64,000 bases of DNA from contig DASXYG010000070.1 of NCBI GenBank assembly GCA_036502625.1, positions 1-64,000 on the forward strand, written 5' to 3'. The position numbers and the translations under genes are program-made. The notes below the pieces were generated by a model, which had not been told where the DNA came from, did not search any database, and saw nothing but the letters and a program-made list of their open reading frames with translations. This document shows, piece by piece, positions 57,591 through 64,000 of this stretch (position 1 is the stretch's first letter; every line of letters starts with the position of its first letter). Source of the DNA: DASXYG01 sp036502625 (lineage in GTDB: Bacteria; Actinomycetota; Actinomycetes; Streptosporangiales; Streptosporangiaceae).

Positions 57591-59311
57591 TTGGGAAGGT
57601 GCAGCGGGGGAAGCGGATCAACGGGTTGGTCCGTTATCTGTTCGGGCCGGGTGAGTGCAACGAGCACGTCCATCCGCATGTCGTCGCGGGGTTCCGGCCG
57701 GCGGCCGCTCTTGAGCCCGGGATCGGGGCGGACGGGTCGCGGGACGTGGCCGGGCTGAACCGGTTGCTGAACCAGCCCCTTGCCCTGATCCCGGAGGAGG
57801 AACAGCCCGAGCGGCCGGTGCGGCATGTTGTGTTGCGGGCGGCGCCGGAGGATCCGGTGTTGTCCGATGATGACTGGGCCGATATAGCGCATGAGGTGAT
57901 GGACGCGACCGGCCGCGCCGCGTACGGGGACGACGGCGGCGTGCGGTGGGTGGCGGTGCGGCACGCCGCGGATCACATCCATATCGCGTTCAACCTGGCC
58001 CGCCAGGACGGTGCCCGGGTTCTGGCGTGGGATGACTACCGGGCGCTGCGGGCCGCGTGCCAGTGGATCGAGGCGCGATACGGGCTGCGGGCGACCGCTC
58101 CGGCCGATGGAGCGGCGGCGAAGCGGGCGAGCCGGGCGGAGACGGAGCGGGCGGAGCGTTCCGGCCGGAACGAGCCGGTGCGGATCACGCTCCGCCGCGT
58201 GGTGCAGCACGCGGCTGCTGCGGCCTGGTCCGAGCCGGACTTCTTCGCGCGGCTGCGCGCGGATGGGGTGGATGTTCGTCTCCGGCACAGTGCGGCGGTT
58301 CCGGGATCAGTGACCGGGTACGCGGTCGCCCTGCCGTCGTACAGGAACGCGGCCGGCGAGCCGGTGTGGTTCGGCGGTGGGAGGCTCGCCGCTGACCTGA
58401 CGCTGCCGCGCCTGCGTCATCGCTGGGCCGGGCAACCTCAGGGCACTCGGCTGCCGGGACGTGCGTCGCTTCGCGGCACGGTACGGCATGCCGCCGCGGC
58501 AGCGCGTGATGAGGGGGAGTTCTTCGGTCTGCTCGCCGAGTACGGGCTGCGCGTCCGGCTCCGGCACAGCCACCTCGGCCCCCGGGACGTAACCGGCTAT
58601 GCCGTCGCCTACCCGGATCCCGTGAACGCGGCGGGCACGGCAGCCTGGACTTCAGGCGGCGCCCTGGCGGCCGACCTCACACTGCCGCACTTGCGTCGGC
58701 GGTGGGGTGGCCAGTCGGCACCGGCGTTCGAACAGCGTGACCGGGCTTGGCGGCGCGCATCCGATGCCGTCGCACATGCAGCGCGGGAGATCAGGGCGCT
58801 CGCCGGCTCCGATCCCGGTGCCGCCGCAGACGCGGCCTGGGCCGCCGCCGACGTCCTGAACATCACGGCCCGGCTGCTCGGCCATAACCGGCAGCTCAGG
58901 GAGGCGGCGGAGGTCTACGACCGCGCCGCGCGCGACCTACGTGGGCGGATACCGCGGCCCACGCGTTCAGGGACCGAGCTGCGCGCGGCCGCGCGGATGC
59001 TCGCGAACAGCGCTGGCGAGGACCGTGAGCAGACCCGGGCGATCCTCACCATGATCGAGCAGCTCGGCGGTCTCGCCGACGCGGTCGCGCACCTTCGTAC
59101 CGTCCAGCAGCGGCACGCCCAGGCCGCGGCCGCTGTGCGGGCGCATGCCGCCTTGCGCGCTGTGGGTCGGCCCACACGGCCGGCCGGGTTCGTCGACGCT
59201 CGGCGAACCGAGTTCCCGTACGACGCCCGCACGGTCGTGCGGGAGCCGGCGACTTCGGCGCCGGGCGCGCCCCGCCGGCAGCGGACGCCCGCGCATGGAC
59301 CGCGACGCTGA
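57587..59311 (+). CDS. Relaxase/mobilisation nuclease (MobA/VirD2-like)
   Basis: 574 residues from a GTG overlapping mobC. The N-terminal nuclease domain begins MIGKVQRGKRINGLVRYLFG and has the metal-binding histidines in VRHAADHIHIAFNLAR (about residues 125-140); the nicking tyrosine is probably among the early Tyr residues. The middle contains two tandem copies of an ~80-residue unit (about 200-280 and 295-375), each running from LRR/LRG-x-V-x-HAAAAA to a closing LTLPxLRxRW. It nicks the transfer origin for conjugative mobilisation. The C-terminus is basic and proline-rich. Confidence 0.85.
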   Translation: MIGKVQRGKRINGLVRYLFGPGECNEHVHPHVVAGFRPAAALEPGIGADGSRDVAGLNRLLNQPLALIPEEEQPERPVRHVVLRAAPEDPVLSDDDWADIAHEVMDATGRAAYGDDGGVRWVAVRHAADHIHIAFNLARQDGARVLAWDDYRALRAACQWIEARYGLRATAPADGAAAKRASRAETERAERSGRNEPVRITLRRVVQHAAAAAWSEPDFFARLRADGVDVRLRHSAAVPGSVTGYAVALPSYRNAAGEPVWFGGGRLAADLTLPRLRHRWAGQPQGTRLPGRASLRGTVRHAAAAARDEGEFFGLLAEYGLRVRLRHSHLGPRDVTGYAVAYPDPVNAAGTAAWTSGGALAADLTLPHLRRRWGGQSAPAFEQRDRAWRRASDAVAHAAREIRALAGSDPGAAADAAWAAADVLNITARLLGHNRQLREAAEVYDRAARDLRGRIPRPTRSGTELRAAARMLANSAGEDREQTRAILTMIEQLGGLADAVAHLRTVQQRHAQAAAAVRAHAALRAVGRPTRPAGFVDARRTEFPYDARTVVREPATSAPGAPRRQRTPAHGPRR

Positions 59312-59520
59312 CGCCGGGGGCGATGGGGCCAGCCCGGCGCTTCCCCACGCCAGGCTGACCCCGACACACAATAAGAACGCGCGTTCGATCCGGCAAGTGC
59401 GTTCGCCAAGGCGTCGTCATCGCTGAGCCGCCCGGGGAGAGCGCAGGCGAATGGGCGAAGCCGTGTGAAGCGCGGTTGAATGCCGGACCTGCGGTCGCGC
59501 ACGTCGTAGGGTCGTGGCCC

Positions 59521-60033
59521 GTGACGGTTGGCGCGGATGTGGAGTATCGGTGGCACGCGGACGACGTGCCTGGGGAGTTGCGGGTCCGTCAGGTCTACGG
59601 GTGGCTGCTGGACCAGCACGGCCGCTGCCTGGTGCAGGTGCACGCCGACGGGGTGACGAACCTGCCGGGTGGGACGCCGGAGCCGGAGGACGCGGACCAG
59701 GTCGCGACGCTGGTCCGGGAGGCGATGGAGGAGAACCAGGTGGCGGTGGGGGAGACCGCGTACCTGGGCTATCAGGAGGTTCGGCGTCCGAGAGCCGAGC
59801 CGTACGCGCAGGTGCGGATGGTCGGGCTGATCACCGCGTTCCACCCTCGCCGCCCGGACCCCGACGGCGGCGACCTGTACGCACGATACATGGCCCCCCT
59901 CGCCGAGGCGGCTCGGATGCTGGCCTGGGGCGACTCAGGGGAGGCGCAGGCCGCAGCCGTGCTGCGGGTCGCTACGACACGTTGGGGTTTGCCGGTTCAC
60001 GCCCCGCTCGCCGCACCGGGGTTCATGGACTGA
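59521..60033 (+). CDS. NUDIX hydrolase
   Basis: 170 residues from a GTG at 59521; a TTG 45 bases upstream would lengthen it. The Nudix box reads GGTPEPEDADQVATLVREAM then EENQV, keeping G-x5-E and RExxEE, but with Asn for the usual Gly after EE. It hydrolyses a nucleoside-diphosphate derivative; the substrate is unknown. Its 3' end overlaps the convergent glycosyltransferase by 37 bases. The context of nucleotide-like genes suggests a housekeeping or modification role. Confidence 0.83.
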   Translation: MTVGADVEYRWHADDVPGELRVRQVYGWLLDQHGRCLVQVHADGVTNLPGGTPEPEDADQVATLVREAMEENQVAVGETAYLGYQEVRRPRAEPYAQVRMVGLITAFHPRRPDPDGGDLYARYMAPLAEAARMLAWGDSGEAQAAAVLRVATTRWGLPVHAPLAAPGFMD

Positions 60034-61283
60034 GCACCTGGGGCCAGGTCGCGGCCGGAAGGTCGCAGCGCCCAGGGCGCGGCTCGGCGGAGGAAGCGCT
60101 GGACCGTTTCGGTGTGGTCATGGCGAGCGGCCTCGGCGCGGGCAGCGGTGCGCATGCGGATCTTCTCCGTCGGGGTCGCGGTGAGGGCGCGGTCCATGGC
60201 CTCCGCTAGGGCGGCGGGTTGCTGGGGTGGGCAGGTGAAGGCGGTGTAGCCGTCACGGGCGAGGTCGGCCAGGCCGCCGGCGGTGGTGGTGACGACGGGG
60301 GCGCCGCCAACGTAGGCCTCCAGCATGATCCGGCCGAACGGTTCGGCGCGGGACGGGACGATCGCGGCGGCCAGCCCGGGATGGGCGAGCAGGCCGCGGA
60401 GCTGGGTGTCGAAGCGGGTGAGCAACGTCGCGTCGATGTGGTCGGCGTTGAGGCGCGCGGCGAGGTGGCGTTGGTACGGGGTCGGCTGCGGGGATTCGGT
60501 GACGGCGGCGAGGACGAGGTGGGGGACCGGCTGGCGTGTCCGGACTAGTACGAGCGCGTCGATGAGGTCGTCGAAGCCCTTGTACGGCTGGGCGCGGCCC
60601 ATGGCGAAGATGAAGCCGTCGCGGGCGGCTGGTGGTGGCGGGAACGCGCTTGTAGTGAGGGTCCAGTCGTCGGGGGACAGGCCGTTTGGCAGGTCGACCA
60701 GGTGCCGGTCCGGGACTTCGTACGCGTCGCGGAGGTGGGTGCGCATATAGCCGGAGATCGCGGCGATCTGCCCGTCCGCCTGGATGAGCGTACGGATCCC
60801 TGTGCGCTCGAACGCGATCCGCGCGGCGTCTGCCGGGGAGTGCGCGATGCCGGTCGAACGCGGGACGTAGACGAGGCGGGATCGCAGAGGCCCCGGGAGG
60901 AGAGAGGCGAGTCCGGCGAACGGCGCGTCGAACGCAGCGATGAAGATCTGTTCCGATCGACCGGCCAGCTCACGCATGACTCTCGCCGCGCTGCGGCAAG
61001 CCTCGCGGAAGTGCGAGACGTCGCCGAAGCGGACGAGGCCATCGGTGCCGTTGTCGACCGGAACCACCTCGTCGCCCGGTCGCAGGAGCGCCCCGCTCCC
61101 TGCATGCCAGGACGCGTCGTACTCGGCGCTGGAGGGGACGAGTCGGATCGGCAGGATCCGCAGGCGTACGGACGGGGCGAGCATCGGGATCAGTGCCCGG
61201 AGGAAGGTGCGGTTGGAGCGGCCCGCGCCGGTGCCGCAGCCGTACCAGCCGTCGTGCAGGGCGACGGCCACCATGTCCGTCAT
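59997..61283 (-). CDS. Family GT4 glycosyltransferase
   Basis: 428 residues. N-terminal acceptor domain (HDGWYGCGTGAGRSNRTFLRAL), C-terminal donor domain with GFIFAMGRAQPYKGFDDLIDAL and the E-x7-E motif region PSRAEPFGRIMLEAYVGGAPVV (about 325-346). It transfers a sugar from a nucleotide donor. It is coupled by ATGA to the kinase gene upstream and ends a five-gene minus-strand operon with DUF2797, NDP-kinase-like and QueD-like genes, so the acceptor may be a nucleoside, tRNA base or pterin; this is inference. Confidence 0.84.
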   Translation of the reverse strand: MTDMVAVALHDGWYGCGTGAGRSNRTFLRALIPMLAPSVRLRILPIRLVPSSAEYDASWHAGSGALLRPGDEVVPVDNGTDGLVRFGDVSHFREACRSAARVMRELAGRSEQIFIAAFDAPFAGLASLLPGPLRSRLVYVPRSTGIAHSPADAARIAFERTGIRTLIQADGQIAAISGYMRTHLRDAYEVPDRHLVDLPNGLSPDDWTLTTSAFPPPPAARDGFIFAMGRAQPYKGFDDLIDALVLVRTRQPVPHLVLAAVTESPQPTPYQRHLAARLNADHIDATLLTRFDTQLRGLLAHPGLAAAIVPSRAEPFGRIMLEAYVGGAPVVTTTAGGLADLARDGYTAFTCPPQQPAALAEAMDRALTATPTEKIRMRTAARAEAARHDHTETVQRFLRRAAPWALRPSGRDLAPGAQSMNPGAASGA

Positions 61284-61936
61284 CGGTCGTCCATGAGGTC
61301 GCGCACGATCCGGGCATTGCTCGCCAGGAGGCCGGCGCCGGAGACACGCCGCACGTCGGCGGCGCCGAGTCGCGCGGCGACGGTTGGTACGTACGGCCGG
61401 AGGGCGGCGAGCGGATCGGAGTAGAAGGCGGCGAGCCGTTCCAGGCCGTCCGGCCGGGACCAGGGGTGGGCTGGGCGAAGCCGTCCCGCACGGCGGCGGA
61501 GACTGGTGGCGACGTCGAGATCGAAGAGCACGTAGGCATGGCCGGTTACCAGCGATCCGTCGTCGAGGCCGTGACGGGCCCAGGCCAGGCGCCGTTCGAA
61601 GAGCTGCCCGCCATCGAGGGGCGCGATGGTGAATGCGTACGCGAGGGCGGTGAGCCAGTCACGGTCGCAGGCGACCGGCCGGTTCGCCGTGAGCGCGCGC
61701 CGCGCCTGATCCGCCTTGAGGTTCCAGTTCCGCTGGTGCGCGGCATCGTCGGCGACGTCAGGGTGGTGAACGTCGGGGACGGTACTGCCCGGCGGGGTGA
61801 CGTACTCGCCGAGTACTGTCCGGCCCTCGCATTCCATGAGGCGCGTGATGACGGTCTTGCCCGAGCCGGGCATGCCCTCCAGCACGATGATCCGTGCCGT
61901 ACGGGAGCGGTCAGAAAAGCGCGTCCTGGTTGCCAT
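61280..61936 (-). CDS. P-loop kinase (thymidylate/zeta-toxin kinase-like)
   Basis: 218 residues from the ATG at 61936; longer frames run into the upstream gene. Walker A IVLEGMPGSGKTVITRLMECEG is at about residues 16-37. A DRDWLTALAYAF segment (about 105) resembles the nucleoside-kinase DR-x motif, and LRRRAGRLRPAHPWSR is a probable LID arm. It likely phosphorylates a nucleotide or sugar. The start overlaps the DUF2797 gene's end by 26 bases, and its stop overlaps the glycosyltransferase start. Confidence 0.8.
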   Translation of the reverse strand: MATRTRFSDRSRTARIIVLEGMPGSGKTVITRLMECEGRTVLGEYVTPPGSTVPDVHHPDVADDAAHQRNWNLKADQARRALTANRPVACDRDWLTALAYAFTIAPLDGGQLFERRLAWARHGLDDGSLVTGHAYVLFDLDVATSLRRRAGRLRPAHPWSRPDGLERLAAFYSDPLAALRPYVPTVAARLGAADVRRVSGAGLLASNARIVRDLMDDR

Positions 61937-62825
61937 GCGGGTCCTCCGCGATCCGGGACCGCCGGGTCGTCGTGATGCCGGCGATGGTGTTCCGCCCCGG
62001 TGGTGTGGTGGGCCATCCGGCGACGATCCGCATGTCGACGAGCAGCGGCGGTCCCTCGCCAGGGTCGAGCAGCAGGTGCCTGCCGGGGACCGCCAGCACC
62101 CGCCCACCCAGGACGGACCTGTCGCCTACCCCGGTCACCTCCCCGTAGGTGTCGGGCCAGCCGCCATCGAGCCCGAGCTCGACCGCCTGATCCTCTACCT
62201 CGGGCGCCGCGACCACCGTCACCCCCTGCGGAAAGAACTCGGTGGCCTGGACCGCCGCGTCCCACAGGTGCGCCGCTCGGTCCGTACGGGGTGGCAGGTT
62301 CCACCAGGCCACCGACTTGGCCTTGTGCCCGATGCGTTCGCGGGCAATGCCGGCCGACGCCACCGTGCGCTCCGCGGCGCGGATCGGTGCCAGTCCGCCG
62401 CGCGCCAGGAAGGTGAACGCGGGCGCGGCCTGTTCGAGCAGCCGGTCGCGACCGCGTTCTGCAGCGGTGATGCCGACCTTCACCAGCCCCGGCCCGAACC
62501 ACGCGAGGTAGAGGACGAACTCCCGGTCATCGACGGCTTGATCACGGGCGATGCGGCGGCCGCGATCGACGATCCCGCATCCGTCGCACTGCGCCACCCG
62601 GCCGGGCCCGATGGCCATGCCACCCGGGCAGGGATGCCGTTCGCGCATCTCGGACGACCAGAAACCCACGCACCGTCGCGAGCCGGACAGCCGCAGCCAC
62701 AAGTACGTTCCCTGCGTGAGGTGCCGCCGATGCTCCGGCCTATCCGGGGCGGCGGCCGTCAGGACGGGACGCGCCTGCTCCCAGTACAGCCCGGTAGAAC
62801 GCCAGCCGGGGTTCGGCTCGTCCAC
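61911..62825 (-). CDS. DUF2797 family protein
   Basis: 304 residues. The DUF2797 region begins with YLWLRLSGSRRCVGFWSSEMRERHPCP, holds a short zinc-like set (C-P, CDGCG) and EFVLYLAWFGPGLVKVGITAAERGRDRLLEQAAPA, which recalls the GIY-YIG-like core of this family. Function is unknown; nuclease or nucleic acid binding has been proposed from fold. The GTG start overlaps the upstream gene by 86 bases, so the true start may be further inside. Confidence 0.75.
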   Translation of the reverse strand: MDEPNPGWRSTGLYWEQARPVLTAAAPDRPEHRRHLTQGTYLWLRLSGSRRCVGFWSSEMRERHPCPGGMAIGPGRVAQCDGCGIVDRGRRIARDQAVDDREFVLYLAWFGPGLVKVGITAAERGRDRLLEQAAPAFTFLARGGLAPIRAAERTVASAGIARERIGHKAKSVAWWNLPPRTDRAAHLWDAAVQATEFFPQGVTVVAAPEVEDQAVELGLDGGWPDTYGEVTGVGDRSVLGGRVLAVPGRHLLLDPGEGPPLLVDMRIVAGWPTTPPGRNTIAGITTTRRSRIAEDPHGNQDALF

Positions 62826-63561
62826 GTTCGTGCTCCTCGTACAGATTGGTCAGTACCTCTGGGCCGGCGAGGTGGGCGATGTCGCACAGCGCCTCGGCGG
62901 GGTTGTCCGGCATGTGCAGATGGTTGCGCAACCGTCCGGTGCCGACCTGGGTCCGGATCGCCGTCTTCACCTGCTTGGGGGCAATCGCCATGTTAGGCCG
63001 TTGCCGCAGGATGAGGACCTCGCTCGGCCCCGAGCCCAGGTACGCGTCGCGGTCCGCGATGAATGCCGCGCCGTACGCGTCCGGGTACATCCGCCGCGTG
63101 TCCGCGACCGTCAGCGTGCGGGTCACATGGTCGAGGATGACGTGCGTGCGGGCCAGCTCGCTGGCGATCCGTGCGGTCGGCGCGCCGGGCTTGCAGACCG
63201 CCACGGCGAGTCTGAACGGCGGCCACTGAGGCTCGGCTTCAGGAGCACGCATGGCCCGAGCCCATTCGTACGGGCAGCCGCAGCGCGCCAGGTCCGGATG
63301 GCCGATCGGTCGACGCCCCGAGAGCAGCGCGGCGTCCTGGCGGCAGGTGGCGCACGTGCGGCGTTGACGCACGAGGCCAAGGCCCAGCTCACTGAACGTG
63401 GCGTCCGCGCGGACGCAGATGCGCCAGACGTCCCATGGACTATCGACGGTGAACAGCATGTCGACGGTGCGATGCAGGAGGCGGTTCTCCACCGCGTATC
63501 CGAGCAGAGCCGTTGCCCGGATCCGATCAGACGCGGGTACCTGTACCGCCGCCGCGTTCAC
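62740..63561 (-). CDS. Nucleoside-diphosphate-kinase-like protein with cysteine-rich N-terminus
   Basis: 273 residues. The C-terminal ~150 residues look like a diverged NDP kinase: the SGPSEVLILRQRPNMAIAPK strand is followed by RLRNHLHMPDNPAEALCDIAHL, where NHLHMPD matches the NxxHGSD active-site histidine region. The N-terminal part contains TCATCRQDA and RCGCPYEW, giving four cysteines for a zinc site. Key NDP-kinase residues other than the histidine are not all present, so activity is uncertain. It overlaps the upstream QueD-like gene by four bases (ATGA). Confidence 0.68.
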   Translation of the reverse strand: MNAAAVQVPASDRIRATALLGYAVENRLLHRTVDMLFTVDSPWDVWRICVRADATFSELGLGLVRQRRTCATCRQDAALLSGRRPIGHPDLARCGCPYEWARAMRAPEAEPQWPPFRLAVAVCKPGAPTARIASELARTHVILDHVTRTLTVADTRRMYPDAYGAAFIADRDAYLGSGPSEVLILRQRPNMAIAPKQVKTAIRTQVGTGRLRNHLHMPDNPAEALCDIAHLAGPEVLTNLYEEHERGRAEPRLAFYRAVLGAGASRPDGRRPG

Positions 63562-64000
63562 GGCAGCGCGGCCATCAAGTCGGCGGCGGCGATCACAGAG
63601 GTTCCGGGCGACTCGGCCAGTTCGATTTCCACCTCGTACAGTCCAGGCCGGCCTTCGAGCGCTGGAATGAGACCGTTCAGGAGGTGATCGGCGATGGCCT
63701 CGGTCGTGGTGTTCGCGACCGGCAGCAGCGCCACGTCCTCAGCCGGGAGCACGTACCGCTTCGCCCCATCCGTCAGGTGCAGCTCGTTCCCGGCCATCCG
63801 TACCGTCCCCGCCACTGGCTCACGGGCGATCAGCACGCGGTGGTGCAGTGACTGGAGGAGCTCCCGCATCGCTTGCTTGACCAGCGTGAAGTCGACGATC
63901 ACGCCGTGCCGGTCGGGCTCGCCGTGCACCCACACCGTCACCGTGTACGTGTGGCCGTGCATCCGCTCGTACACTCCATCGTGCAGGCCGGAGTGCGCGG
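63558..64000 (-). CDS. 6-pyruvoyl-tetrahydropterin synthase/QueD-like protein, 5' end beyond window
   Basis: The C-terminal ~147 residues are visible; the frame is open to the window end. The T-fold signatures are AHSGLHDGVYERMHGHTYTV (three zinc-binding histidines) and a later NTTTEAIADHLLNGL. The catalytic cysteine of QueD/PTPS, which precedes the HGH motif, appears replaced by tyrosine (YERMHGH), so the enzyme may use a different mechanism or substrate. QueD-like enzymes act on dihydroneopterin triphosphate for pterins or queuosine-type bases. First visible gene of the minus-strand operon. Confidence 0.8.
   Translation of the reverse strand, partial: AHSGLHDGVYERMHGHTYTVTVWVHGEPDRHGVIVDFTLVKQAMRELLQSLHHRVLIAREPVAGTVRMAGNELHLTDGAKRYVLPAEDVALLPVANTTTEAIADHLLNGLIPALEGRPGLYEVEIELAESPGTSVIAAADLMAALP

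Larger units (their letters stand above)
45192..59311. mobile_element. Integrated mobilisable element carrying phage-defence genes (right end unclear)
   Basis: Left edge: tRNA-Val 3' fragment. Contents in order: tyrosine integrase, DUF2637 protein, initiator tRNA-Met 3' fragment, hypothetical protein, AbiJ-like nuclease, adenine methyltransferase remnant, HamA/HamB-like pair, MobC and relaxase. No TraB/FtsK-like translocase or replication initiator is recognisable, so the element looks mobilisable rather than self-transmissible. It may also be a composite, since two different tRNA fragments occur. The right end is placed at the relaxase by default. Confidence 0.5.

Noticed and set aside
1..64000. 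Insertion sequences or transposases
   Set aside because: No DDE or HUH transposase and no IS-type terminal inverted repeats with target duplications were recognised.

Overview
This 64 kb window comes from a GC-rich actinomycete chromosome, probably a soil genus of the Streptosporangiales/Thermomonosporaceae type. The clues are very high GC in third codon positions, frequent GTG starts, ATGA/GTGA stop-start overlaps, a mycofactocin-type dehydrogenase, DUF2637 and MobC-type mobilisation genes. The genus is inferred, not shown.

Layout. (1) 1-7100: the end of a CBS-BON protein, then a carboxylate uptake and CoA-activation unit (CaiB-type CoA-transferase, crotonase, FadR-type GntR regulator, gamma-carbonic-anhydrase-like protein, tripartite TctCBA transporter). 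tctA carries a one-base frameshift. Matching TGTnnACA operators lie in both control regions of this unit. (2) 7200-11600: a TetR plus flavin monooxygenase pair, a MarR-like regulator divergent from a macrolide-type glycosyltransferase, and a HAD hydrolase. (3) 11611-42952: a large catabolic island bounded in part by two tandem-TetR regulators. It holds two amidohydrolases, two Rieske oxygenases, several ferredoxins, a NuoF-like flavoprotein, two KstD-like flavoproteins, a 2-oxoacid-dehydrogenase-like E1 pair with a free-standing lipoyl protein, split MaoC hydratases, a paired acyl-CoA dehydrogenase, an ADP-forming acyl-CoA synthetase, an aldehyde dehydrogenase, a double-VOC protein and an MFS transporter. 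An operon of 6-oxocamphor-hydrolase-like crotonase, mycofactocin SDR, ferredoxin and P450 ends the island. A 16-bp element (consensus GARCRAATATTWGGTC) recurs before five of its transcription units and suggests one regulon. The gene set points to breakdown of an alicyclic or aromatic compound, such as a terpenoid or steroid-like ring. The substrate is not identifiable from sequence.

(4) 42953-45035: a reductase-like protein and a flavin monooxygenase. (5) 45192-59311: a mobile region that starts at a 3' fragment of a tRNA-Val gene. It carries a tyrosine integrase, a DUF2637 protein, a 3' fragment of an initiator tRNA-Met gene, an AbiJ-like nuclease, a decayed adenine methyltransferase, a nuclease-helicase pair resembling Hachiman (HamA-HamB), and MobC plus relaxase. 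Two diverged ~390-bp non-coding repeats rich in GGAAC/GTTCC precede the two defence units. (6) 59500-64000: NUDIX, GT4 glycosyltransferase, P-loop kinase, DUF2797, an NDP-kinase-like protein and a QueD/PTPS-like protein cut by the window edge. The last five form a tight minus-strand operon of unknown role, possibly nucleotide or pterin modification.

How the parts work together: the catabolic island contains hydroxylation (Rieske and P450), dehydrogenation (KstD-like, SDR), C-C cleavage (oxocamphor-hydrolase-like, amidohydrolases) and CoA-dependent beta-oxidation steps with their own redox carriers. The mobile region adds phage defence and transfer functions.
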